From contig CM051457.1 in the NCBI GenBank assembly GCA_028274465.1, forward strand, positions 95,851,982 through 95,915,981: DNA of 64,000 bases, written 5' to 3'. This DNA comes from Plantago ovata (lineage: Eukaryota; Streptophyta; Magnoliopsida; Lamiales; Plantaginaceae). A program made the position numbers and the translations under genes. Below are positions 11,931-22,165 of this stretch, piece by piece (within the stretch, counting starts at the first letter, position 1; every line of letters starts with the position of its first letter). The notes beneath the pieces are model-generated. The model ran no database searches, was not told the origin of the DNA, and saw only the letters and a program-made list of their open reading frames with translations.

Positions 11931-12005
11931 TATGGATGAATTTGTAGTTTATCGGTCTGTAACGGATAATATTTAAATATCTATCAAGTTTGCTATTTCG
12001 AAAAA
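9795..12005 (+). mobile_element. 5'-truncated LINE insertion with 12-bp target duplication
   Basis: The element starts abruptly inside reverse transcriptase (RQGDPLSPYLF) and ends with a short poly-A at 11999-12005. It is flanked by perfect copies of aacatatgtatc at 9783-9794 and 12006-12017. A truncated 5' end, 3' poly-A and direct target duplication are the standard signature of target-primed reverse transcription. The open frame and identical flanks indicate a recent insertion. It sits within CACTA-like DNA. Confidence 0.92.
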
Positions 12006-12039
12006 AACATATGTATCCTTTATAATATCACCGCTTTTT

Positions 12040-12340
12040 ATTTTTTTAAATAATAGTAATAGTTAATACTAATAGAAAGATTTTATCCGAGGGTAACTTT
12101 AGCTACGGATCAGTCTATCTGTTAGCAACCCCGGAGTTCGGATCCAATCCGGTCAACCCTTTATCCGTCACAAAACCGTCACTAGACCGTCGTAAATTTT
12201 AGCCACGGATAGTATTCGTGGCTAAATAGCTGCTATGTAAAAAATATCCGCGTCTGATTTATCCGTGGCTGTTTTTAACCACGAATTAGTGTTTTTAGCC
12301 ACGGATAGATCCGTGGCTAAAAACCTGGTTTTTCATAGTG
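12040..12340 (+). mobile_element. CACTA transposon right terminus, copy 2
   Basis: Repeated subterminal motifs TTTTAGCCACGGATA and ATCCGTGGCTAAAA in both orientations, ending ...AAAAACCTGGTTTTTCATAGTG at 12340 (CACTA on the minus strand). It has the same orientation and motif set as the end at 8579. The next base begins sequence continuous with the AIG1-like pseudogene, so the element landed at the 3' side of that gene. Confidence 0.75.
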
Positions 12341-12567
12341 AATGTGGTCTCTTCCTTTATATATAATCGCAGCTGTAATAAGAGATAGAATACCCCAAAA
12401 CACCTTCGCAACCAATCCTTCCGGGGGAGGTCGAGCTTTATCCTGATGAGTGCAATCAGTATATTTTCAATTAAAACAAGTAGGACTTTAAAATCAGTAT
12501 CACCTAACATGCATTTTACAGAGAACTGCAGTGAAGTTTTAAGTGGAAATCAATGTAAAATGCTGAC

Positions 12568-13541
12568 CTTTATGTGCTGAATAAGATCAACTGTTGTGTA
12601 TGGTATCCCTCTATTTTTGGCTAAAACCTCATCAATGAGGGTAAGAAGGGATTCCAGTTGCTCATATTTCTTCTGTTTGTTTCTAGTTTTGTTGTTGAAA
12701 ACAACGTACCTGTTCCCACACATATTCAGAGTATCCTGTACCAAGAGATGTTTGCGTTCATATTTTAAAATACAATCATTTCTCCAAAAGTCAGGTGTTT
12801 GATGAACAAACAAATTAAGAGAAACAAAATGAAGAGATCATCGAACCTTCAATGGGCAATCATGCCCCATGTATTGCTCCAGAGAAACCTCATCTTCTTC
12901 CAGTTCATCACCACCAGTTAGAACCACAATCATGTAATCACTAAGTTTCGCACCAAATAACTCTGAAAGGTATTCAACTGAACCTCTTTCTTCTCAGGTG
13001 AAGCGATTTGTGAGAGACAGAACCACAAGAAAGGCATGGATACCGTTCTCTGCCATTCCGACACATTTAACTATTTCGTTTCGAATAAATTCAGGGTCAC
13101 CAGTTAAATCAAAGAAACCTGGTTCAAATGTGGATGTGATCAGGCAAAAGCTATTACACTAACATGGAGTATTGTAATTGTAATGCCCTAGAATTTGATA
13201 GAGCTTAACAAGCAATATAATAAAGGATGGGTGACTTAGTGTGAAGTCCAGTACGTGCACACGTAAAAAACAAAAACACGTGTTGGTCTGTGGAGTTAGC
13301 TTTGTAACGTGGGCGTTACAGTAATAGTACCTGGCGTGTCAATGACATTCACAGTCTGTCCGTCTTTCAGTCGAGTCGTTTGCATCTCACACGTCCTTGT
13401 CACACCAGATGAAGAAATCTTTGATTCGAAAGCTTTCCTACCAAGTATACTGTTTCCAGTAGCACTTTTGCCATTACCAGTTTTCCCCATTAAAACTACG
13501 GTTCGTTGCGAAGCAAGACCCGGTTTAATTGCTTCTCCCAT
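12568..13541 (-). pseudogene. AIG1/GIMAP-type GTPase, truncated pseudogene
   Basis: Three exons with clean GT-AG borders: 13541-13331, 13118-12847 and 12735-12568. Exon 1 starts MGEAIKPG and carries the P-loop [13 protein letters not shown], the switch I region with TRTCEMQTT, and VIDTPG split by the intron exactly where AIG1 genes are split. Exon 2 continues GFFDLTGDPEFIRNEIVKC, then VVLSLTNRFT and a TGA stop (about 12988), then YMIVVLTGGDELEEDEVS (the G4-like motif). Exon 3 has NRYVVFNNKT. Family members are immune-related GTPases of about 300-350 residues. Here the C-terminal coiled-coil exon is not found, because sequence to the left passes into a CACTA end at 12340. The stop and the missing 3' end argue for a pseudogene. 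Confidence 0.85.
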
Positions 13542-13559
13542 CTGATTACCTTATATATA

Positions 13560-14730
13560 AAAAATCTGCAGGAAGACAGACAGAAAAACAAACATTAGCA
13601 TGTTCCTTTCAGTAGCTAAGCTAAATAAGATTCAAACTTTAGGACTTGGAAAGGATAAAGATGAAATGAAATTTCAACCTGACCTTTTTTTTCTTTTTTT
13701 TTTTTCTTTTTTGTAGGATTGCAAATAAGAAAAAGCAGGTGAGAAATGAAAACTAATCTGACTATCTGAGACATGTCTGTATTTATAAGGGAGGTGAAAA
13801 GGCAGTAAACGTGATTAATGATCATACTAATGACTAAAATGTTGAAGTGGAAAAATAAAAGGGTACACCCAAAGCAATTGCCTCTTTGGTAAAGTATTTT
13901 AGTCCTTTGCAACTGGTAAAAACGGGGAATATAGGTGGTGTGTACATAGGGAATGGGACAGGTGGAGGTGGTATAGATGCTTGGCGGGTAATTAATTGGA
14001 TTCTGGCCAATGGATGTTTCCTAGTTTTGTTTTTTAACTTGGGTTCTCAATTACCATCATTGTGGCATGAGAGTCCCTTAAAACTTAAAAGATAAACGGA
14101 TAAGATTCTTCAAATTCCCTTTGGGCTTATAAAAAGTGTCTTCTTTCCACAAATATATCAACAGTTACATAGTTTCCATATACTAGAAACGAACGAATCT
14201 GCATTCATCCGAACTTGAACACTTGACATTCAGTCATGATACATCGATCTAACTACGATACAACTTTACGATAATGAATTACCATTTGAAGGTAAAAGAA
14301 AAAAAAGACATGCGGAAAAGTTGGAGTTTGTAAGTGAGAATATCACATGTTTCCAAGTCTCTTCCTACTTATGGTCCGTTGGAATCCATCACATCTGGAC
14401 CCCTAAACCATGTTCTCATTAGATACTCTGAACATGTCATTACATTATAGAACCATAGTAGCTAAAAAGGTTGTATAGAAATGAACACATTAGATCAGAT
14501 ACCTCAACTGAAATTCTTCAATAATTTGGGTAAAAGTAAAAGTTGTTGTATAGAAAGAAATAACATACATTCTGTTTTCTCTTTTATTATTATTACATCT
14601 GTCTTGGCATCACTATAATAGGATAAAGAATTGAACATATGAAAGAATGAACTGACTATATACTCTATGCGCATAACAATTCTGACATGCCTTCCTTTGT
14701 AGTAGTGAGTAAGTAATGTATCATATCATT
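13560..14730. other. Intergenic
   Basis: AT-rich sequence containing a poly-T tract (about 13685-13712). No convincing gene or repeat seen. Confidence 0.5.
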
Positions 14731-16931
14731 TCAGTTGCTTGAAAGAGTGCAAGGCTTTAGGAACCAGAAAACATCCAGAGTTCTTGCTGCTTCTTTTTCA
14801 GCCACTTCGCCACCGCTCATCGCCACCTTGTTCGCACCACCATCATGCTGTTTGTTCAGCTCCTGTAGAATCCCTCTCTCCTGATTCATTACATTACAAC
14901 AATAATCACCATAATAGTCGCAACAGCTACGTCCTCAGCTACCATCTTGAGACGAATTTGCTAAACTACTAATGGCCAGAAATGATAATGAAAAACGCTT
15001 AAAGCAAACGTGTGAAGTTTCTTCTTGTGCATACCTGAAGAGGTCTGGACTTAAACGCCTTAGTCGGTGTGGCTTTCTGAGGTCCACCGCTGGCAGAGAA
15101 ACCTTGCGGTGTGGGAGGACATGTCCGGATTTGCAACAAGCTCTCTGTTTCTAGCCTTTTGCTCTTCTTCACATCCACTGAGACCGGACTAGTCTTAAAC
15201 AAATTATTAGAGACTGGCGTGTTCTCAATATCATCATTTCTCCTGCAAGTTCATTGCCAAATAAAATGTTATCACGTCAAACACAGAAGCGAAATTACAT
15301 CACACACATGCGTGTTTCGAACTTCCTACCTTCACATTCAAACCAGATGTAAACATAGTCGTAGATTATATAACTTAACATAATTATAAGCTTGAAAATC
15401 TTAGGACTGCATTTTATGAACATATCTAACAAATATTAAATCACAAAACGAACAAGAGGCGAAAAAGAAAGTTTACTTTTTCCTTCTCGGCTTCCCTTTA
15501 GACCCGCTCGTCTCCATTACTTCACTTTTCCCTTTGTTCAAGTCTAGCAACGGCGTCCTCTCCTTGTCCTTATCATTAAGATATCCAGAATCCCCGCCTT
15601 TATTGATTTTCCTGTCCAGCTGTTCTTCAACCTTCCTGTTGTTCGCATTCTCAGTCTGATGATCCTTGACTCTTGCGCCAGTCGCCAACTTCTTCAACTC
15701 GGTGCAAAATTCAGCAACCTTACTCAGTAGATCACCACCCGAAAACAGATTTCTCGCCGAGAGAGTACTTTTCAGCTTGGGCGTTTGTTCCTTCCTCATC
15801 ATGTTATCACCATCTCGTTTCCTCTCTGCGCTAGACTTGATTGCATCTTTCCAAGCTTTAACTTTGTAGTTTGGTGGTGTCGAAAAGTTAGAATCGCGAT
15901 TTTCACCATCTTCAAGCCCAGGCGGTTGGTTTAAGCCCCTCTTTTTCAGCGTTGCCTCTCTGCACACAGTCAAATGATCATCAACATATATGCGCATATA
16001 TATACTTAAACAATAGGCCTTCTGAAAAAGGCTTTATTAGTACCTTTTGTTTCTGTCACCAAGTGGAGGAATATCAGATACACTAGCTGATCTCTGAAGC
16101 TGCAACAAGTTACACAAGCATATATAGCATATCAGTACAAGAAACCATTACCCTTGAGTTCAATCAGTTAGTTATTCACGGTGCAGCAAAACCTCATTTT
16201 CGACTCCAAATTCGATCTTGCGAAATCAAATTCACAGAACACAGCAAAACCAAGAAACTGCTAATAATACAGAAAATCAAGGTAAACCATCACCTTACAC
16301 ATAATACTTGAGTTCAATATTGGGTACAATCAGTTAGTTAGTTATTAACAGTGCAGCAAGACCTCATTTTCGACTCCGAATTCGATCTTGCGAAATGATT
16401 TGCATTATGTGTTTCTCAACACAGATCACAAAAGTCAATTTTGGAGATTACAACTTACAGTACACTAATTTGAGCTACAAGTGCACCTTACAGTTGACAT
16501 CTTCTTATCTTCTAAAGCTAACAGATAGTAATACAGAACACACAGCAAAACCAAGAAACTGATAATACAGAAAAATCAAGAAATGAACAAAATAAATTAC
16601 ACAAACCTTAGAATTGGAATAGGGAGATTTCCTCTGTTGTTTCTCCCTCAAGAAATCATCCACAGTCTTCGGATGATTACAATCTACAATCCAATCAAAA
16701 GAAAGAAATTAAAAAAAAAAACCCGAGACTCAAGAAAAAGAAAAAAATCGAATCTTTACAGGTGAATCAACTGGTTAACTTACTGGGTCTGCAAAACCAA
16801 GCTTCGTCGCTAACTGGGTCATCGTCAATGGACAGGAAATCGACCCAATTAGGCGCATTGATGTTCTCGTAGAGCTCGTCTCTGACGAATCTTGTGTCAA
16901 TGCTCTTCCAATCGATCACAGCTACTTCCAT
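14731..16931 (-). CDS. Uncharacterised plant protein, six exons, 373 residues
   Basis: Exons on the minus strand: 16931-16784, 16683-16607, 16099-16044, 15959-15477, 15242-15035 and 14880-14731. All introns are GT-AG and the phases agree (148, 77, 56, 483, 208 and 150 bp = 374 codons with the TGA). The protein starts MEVAVIDWKSIDTRFVRDEL and continues NAPNWVDFLSIDDD, AWFCRPNCNHPKTVDDFL. A basic, polar, probably disordered middle follows (TPPNYKVKAWKDAIKSSAER, LFSGGDLLSKVAEFCTELKKLA), then RTCPPTPQGFSASGGPQKAT and a conserved-looking C-terminus ILQELNKQHD ... RTLDVFWFLKPCTLSS. There is no signal peptide or membrane segment. The long open stretch ending at 15473 is exon 4 read into its intron. 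The conserved N- and C-terminal blocks resemble a plant-specific family, but I cannot name its function. The CT-rich 5' leader fits an expressed gene. Confidence 0.8.
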
Positions 16932-17560
16932 CTTATCTCAGTAGTTTCTTTTCTTTCTGGTTCTATGTACAGAACAGATTTGGGGAGAATTGGTTTGGGA
17001 AATTGTGAATTTATGATCAAGAAATTGGGGATTGATTGGGAAAATTATTTATTTATTAAGCTTCAAGAAGAAGAAGAGAAGAAGAAAGACAGAGGAGAGG
17101 TTTTGAGTAGACCGTTGAGAGAGCTGCAAAATTGTCATTATTATATTATTTTATTTATTTTCACTCTGCATTTATTACAATTCGACCGTTGAGAGCCTTT
17201 TTTCATATTTACTGTGTCACGGAGAAGAGAAAATGGTAAAATTGGGCTTAGACTGGTTATTTTAGCTCGGGTGGAGCTTCATCTTAAATTCTTTACTTTT
17301 TATTCTTTTCATTTTTTCACTTGACGGGTATAAGTAGTCTTCATCCGTTTATTTAAAATGATTACATTAGTTTTTTAACGGAGTTTTAGGAGGTTTGTAT
17401 AATGAGTGTGTTGTCTGGTTTAGTATCCACAATAAAGTTGTGTGGTAAAAGGTTGTAAAAAATGAAAATCTAAATAATCTTAAAAAACGTATAAAAAATA
17501 AATACGTAAACAATCTAAAGAAAACAGATGAGTACTAGTTTTAGAAAACAAAACTGAGTC
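16932..17560 (-). promoter_or_regulatory. 5' leader and upstream region of the six-exon gene
   Basis: On the minus strand the ~170 bases before the ATG are CT-rich (ctttcttcttctcttcttct), typical of plant 5' UTRs. No clear TATA box could be fixed. The rest is AT-rich with no other gene. Confidence 0.4.
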
Positions 17561-17568
17561 CGGCTTTT

Positions 17569-17690
17569 CTACGGTCAGGTAGGCTTTCGCCTTGCCTGAC
17601 AACAGGCACCCAATGAAAAGGTGACACGTCATTCTCCTTCGCCAACCCTTTGCCAAGAAGTTTAAATAATTATTTTTATTTATTTTTTCA
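17569..17690 (+). repeat. Left member of an inverted pair of related termini
   Basis: Starts GGTCAGGTAGGCTTTCGCC, then TTGCCTGACAACAGGC and CTCCTTCGCC. The complement of 38969-38825 starts GGTCAGGTAGGGCGAACCC, then TCTGATATCAGGC and ATCCTTCGCC. The similarity continues into AT-rich DNA. The pair faces inward and brackets about 21.4 kb. No matching flanking target duplication could be found. Confidence 0.55.
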
Positions 17691-19515
17691 GTTAAATATA
17701 AATTTACTTAAATAACCTTGAATTAAATTAATAAATAAAATTATTAAAATATTTACATATATTATTATTATTTTAATTTTCCTCGGGCCTATGTGTGGGC
17801 TTATGCCGGATCGGGCCGGGTCCGATCATAGACCGGCGACCGTAATCCGACCTTACCGGCCCGGCCCGGATCCATATCCAATACTGGATTCTATTTAAAA
17901 AATTAGTAAATTTAAATGTTGCTAGCGGGACTCAAACCCAAGCCATAACAATGGAATCAGCTTACTTAACCAACAGGATAAAGTTCCAATTTGGTTTAAT
18001 TGATGATGTTTTAAATATAAGTAATATATTTTATATAATGAAAACATTTTAATTGTGAATTTGCATTTCAGTGTATATTATTAATCTTAAACTACAATAA
18101 ACTTCTCGTTGTATTTGAATTGTTTTTTTTTACTCTGATAGATCGACCAACGAAATTAATTCATTATTCTAACCTAGATAATGATCATCCTTACCCTACG
18201 ACTCACATGATGACTAGTTTGTAAATGTGTTGTCTAGTTGAAATATTATTTATAAATTTTTGTACATTTATATTAAATAATAAACAAATTGTTAGTAAGA
18301 ACGGATAGAACAACATATATGGCTTGTTACAATGAGGCTAGCTACTAAGTTGCTTCTATATTTGTGATATTATTGAGACAATGTAAGTTGATATCTATGA
18401 GTTTGAAAATTTGACTCCTTTTGTAGTGAATGTTTCATTGTAGAAGATACGACAATTATCCATTATCTCGCATCTCAGTGATTGTCATAATTTGTTAGTT
18501 TGTTGTGGAGTATCCATTTGGAGCTCAAACTATGTCCTTTCTCAATCTCCGAAAGATACTTTGGAGTCGTGAGTCTATGAGATGAGCTTTTGTTTAATTT
18601 GTCTTTTAGAATTTGTTGTGAACTTATTAGAAGTGGACTTTATTAGGACTTGCTAAAGAGATATGAGATACCCATCGATTGTGCGGTCTTCAGTTGAATT
18701 AATTGGTTTTATTTGGACCGACTTAAGAGAGTTGATATACCCATCGTGTGTTGGCTTGAATCGACTCTGTTGGGTTGTAGCGCGTGTAGATTTTAATATT
18801 CAGTTAGGTGTAGAGAGTTGAATAACTCCTCAAGCGCGTGGAAATAAAATTAATATTAATTTATGTTTTATTCGTATTTTGGCATTTTCATGCTATTCTT
18901 GATTAATTCGATTCGGGTAGGGTCGTTACATATCAATGTCATAAATCATTTATCCGTCACATTAATTTATAAACGAATGTATTTCGATATATACTAATTC
19001 TGAACGTGAACTTTTATTACAAATGCAACATTATATTGTAGTTGTAGGTTTATAATCCATCACTTGCATTAAGTTTGTCCTTGTAGTCCTATGTGTTCTT
19101 AATGTTGATAATTCTTTATCGGGTGAGTTAGAGTCAAATTTATATAGGAACACCTGAATCCAACTTAAACTCAATTCGTGTAGTTCCATGTATAATTTGG
19201 ATCGAATGAATTTTTGTCAAAATAAATTTTGAATCAGTTTCTTTATTGGTAAATTTTATTCTTGTTCTATCGGGTTGGCTCTCGGATTAGTAACCTATAT
19301 ATTTATGATGAGTCGTCATATTAAGATTAAACCTATATAAATGCAATTAAAATTAGTAGATATTTATTATTTATATTGTGAATAATATCCTAATCCGATA
19401 ATAAATTAGGATAGATGTAGCCCATTTAATATAATATAATCCTAATATAATCTATTAAATCGATAATAAATTTAAACTTAAAATATACTTCATATATATT
19501 GTGAATAACCTCAGT
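17691..19515. other. AT-rich intergenic DNA with a tRNA-like patch
   Basis: No gene. A GC-rich segment at 17780-17880 repeats ccggcccgg motifs. The minus strand at about 17990-17915 has a tRNA-like A box (CTGTTGGTTAAGT) and B box (GGGTTTGAGTCCC), possibly a SINE relic. The remainder is low-complexity. Confidence 0.4.
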
Positions 19516-19523
19516 TTTTGAAC

Positions 19524-20082
19524 TAGGGCTGTATGTTGAACCGAATGTTCGGTCAACGCTCGATTCGTGTTTGGTTTGGTTTTGACCGAACATTTCGCGA
19601 GCATGTTCGTTAATATAACAAACCGAACACGAACATATTAGTTTCTGTTCGGTTATTCGCGAACAGTTTGTGAACATGGTATAATATAATATATTAAATA
19701 AATATAAAATATATACATATATAGTTATTATACATACTACGTTTAACTTGTTTTGTGCTTTGTTTAATATTTGGTGTTAATTTTATATTTTTATTGTGAC
19801 TTATATAATGTTCTTAGACACTTTTGGCAGGATATTTAAATTAATTTTGTAGTATCAATATTGTTGTATTTTAGGCCTTTTTGTGTTAATGAACGTTCGT
19901 GAACAAATGAACAACGAACTTTAACGAACGAACATGAACATTCTATTATTTTAACGAATCGAACATGAACAGGCTATGAATTGTTCGGTGAACATGAACA
20001 TGAACCGAACATACTATATGCTTAACGAACGAACATTCGATAAGACTCTTGTTCGGTTCGTTCTGTTTGAAATACAACCCTA
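19524..20082. mobile_element. Non-autonomous hAT element (559 bp) with 8-bp TSD
   Basis: Ends TAGGGCTGTATGT and (complement) TAGGGTTGTATTT form terminal inverted repeats of the hAT type. Perfect 8-bp copies of ttttgaac flank it at 19516-19523 and 20083-20090. The body is full of GTTCGGTT/GAACGAAC motifs in both orientations, likely subterminal transposase-binding sites. It has no transposase. Confidence 0.9.
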
Positions 20083-21120
20083 TTTTGAACCAATTTCAAT
20101 TTTTGAAATTTATTATACCTCCTTTTGTTTTATTTTAAATTTTTATAATACCGCGCTTTGTGCCCTATTCGGCGTCTTCTGTATGCTCGTTTCCTCCGTC
20201 CAAGATTTCCTTTCTTCTAGACAAAGACTTCCTCCGTCCAAGAATGACAAAGACTTCCTCCGTCCAAGATTTCCGACAAAGACGCTCTCTGCCCGATTCA
20301 TTATTTCTGTAATTTTTCTTGTTTCCTCCGTCAAAGATTCCCTTTCCTCTAGGCTCGCTGTCCTATTTATTATCTTCTGTAATTTCGCTCTCCAGTAACA
20401 TTCCGATCGATCTCTGTTTGTTTTCCTGCAGTTCGGCAACAATTGTTTTCTTCGTTGATGTTCGGTGATGTTGCTTTCGATCGAAATTCTTCATCTTGAT
20501 TTTTCTCTTTCAATTATTGTAAATTCGTCATCATATCAGATAAATTGGGGATTATTTGCTCTATTTTGGTTGGATACTGTTAGATGGAGAAATTTAAGTT
20601 TTCATTGTTAGTAGATTGTGTTTTGATTGATGTGTTTGAGTGATGTCCATGTTTAGGTGAACTTACTGCTACTTTTGAGAAACATGTGGAGGAAACTGCT
20701 ACTGTAAGAGCATTGGCTTAGGGTTTAAGACTCCCCGTGAGGCTATTGAAGGTTCAATTCTATGATCTAATTCTTTTCCTTATTTTATTTTTTTTAATTT
20801 ATCAAAGGTACTTTTTGTTTGTGCTGGCCTGTCATTTTGACTACTTGTTGATTTTGCCATTTGGTTTTATAAATTTTTAGATTTTGTGGTGTGCCTGTTA
20901 GTCTGTTACCAATTGCTAATTGTTTTAGATGTAAAAGGTCTGAGGTGTAGTTGCTACGTTGCTGTTACTGTTTTGATTGCTAAAAATAACTCTATACTGT
21001 TGAGTGGTCCTTTAGATAGAAAGCTACTTTACTAGTAGAATGCATGGTGAGTTGATGTGTATAATGATTTTGTAGGCCTAAACCGTTCCTGCTCTATATA
21101 AAACTGTAGGACGAGAGTGG
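20083..21120. other. 5' UTR-like CT-rich segment followed by intron-like DNA
   Basis: At 20160-20400 imperfect repeats of tcctccgtccaagatttcc occur, then tcctgcag and T-rich intron-like sequence. This resembles the leader and first intron of a captured plant gene. No protein is recognisable. Confidence 0.4.
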
Positions 21121-21125
21121 CGGAG

Positions 21126-21395
21126 ATTATTACCATTGACAAGCTCCGTGAATGGCGGAACTTACAGCTCCGGCACAGGACAGATGCTCCGTCCATGGAG
21201 GCTCCGGATCGGAGCTTTTAAAGCTCTCCAGATCAGAGCCTTTGAAGCTGTCCGGTTTGGAGCGTTCATGGCGAGGCTTGCAGCTCTGCCACAGAGCTGT
21301 AAGCTCCGCCATGGACGCTCCAGGCCGGAGCTTTTACAGAGCTGTAAGCTACACCATGGTTTCAGGTGCCTCTCCATTGTCTCCTGACATTTTGG
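21126..21395. repeat. AGCTCC/GGAGCT palindromic block, copy 1
   Basis: Dense GGAGCTT/AAGCTCC motifs. A hairpin has arms 21259-21288 and 21292-21321 (26 of 30 pairs match) and a 3-base loop cca. The outer flanks also pair loosely. The right half recurs at 22010-22165, ending in the same caggtgcctctccattgtct. A related array lies at 53.5 kb. Confidence 0.85.
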
Positions 21396-21725
21396 ACTTT
21401 TTACGGGTGTAAGTCTGGACTTTCGATTTGTTGCAATTAGTTTTCAAGTGATCACTATTCGTCATTGGTGTGCTTATTTGGAGAACAATGGTGTGTAGAT
21501 TTGTTTCACAAAAATTTCTATATGCATCATATTTAAACATTATGAATTTTTGTTCTATGCTTTCTTTAATTTATTACTCCCTACAATTCTGTAGCCACTG
21601 ATCTCTGCTCACTGCATATACAACTCTTTCGACTTTCTTCCAAAATTAATTCCTACCTCATCACAGTGTTCTACACATTAGTCACTACACTGACTAAATA
21701 CAATATTATATACACTTTGTCTCAG

Positions 21726-21828
21726 GTTATTGCAAATAGAGCAGCTGAAATTCTTGGCCATAAACGTGGTTCAAAGTTTGTGCACCCAAACGACCATGTG
21801 AACAGGTCACAATCTTCTAATGACACTG
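21726..21828 (+). pseudogene. Fumarase (fumarate hydratase, class II) exon fragment
   Basis: After an acceptor CTCAG the exon reads [33 protein letters not shown] and then a GT donor. This is the class II fumarase region containing the conserved HPNDHVN and SSNDT substrate-binding motifs. The enzyme normally converts fumarate to malate in the TCA cycle and is ~490 residues long; only this exon and a short second one are present. There are no stops within it, but the neighbouring exons are missing, so it is a captured or duplicated fragment, not a gene. Confidence 0.85.
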
Positions 21829-21948
21829 GTATTTTCATTTGAGTTTCAGATTTTGATAGCTAACGGAACTTTGTCTTAAAAGAATGTTACATCATCAATG
21901 CTTAGTTTTCATGTGCATCTATCAAATATGTTGCTATTATATCTACAG

Positions 21949-21978
21949 CTTGCACAAGGAGGAACTGCCGTAGATGGT
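21949..21978 (+). pseudogene. Second fumarase exon scrap
   Basis: After the acceptor TCTACAG it reads LAQGGTAV, matching the fumarase motif that normally lies ~90 residues after SSNDT. The intervening exons are absent. It runs into the palindromic block copy 2. Confidence 0.7.
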
Positions 21979-22009
21979 ATACTTGGTCTGTTGGTCAATT
22001 AAATTAATG

Positions 22010-22165
22010 GCCTTTGAAGCTCTCCGATCTGGAGCGTTCATGGCGAGGCTTGCAGCTCTGCCACAGAGCTTTAAGCTCCGCCATGGACGCTCCAGGTCGG
22101 AGCTTTTACAGATCTGTAAGCTACACCATGGTTTCAGGTGCCTCTCCATTGTCTCCTGAGCATCA
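22010..22165. repeat. AGCTCC/GGAGCT palindromic block, copy 2
   Basis: Near-copy of 21235-21390 with the hairpin arms at 22030-22059 and 22063-22092. It is separated from copy 1 by ~770 bp that include the fumarase exons. Confidence 0.85.

Noticed and set aside
13886-14095. 69-codon plus frame
   Set aside because: No homologous feel, no splice context; intergenic chance frame.
15473-15997. Single-exon 174-codon reading
   Set aside because: Runs out of both ends of exon 4 into introns. The six-exon model with matching phases explains it better.
20143-20442. 99-codon minus-strand frame with internal repeats
   Set aside because: Arises from imperfect tctccgtccaag repeats of a leader-like sequence; no splice or domain support.
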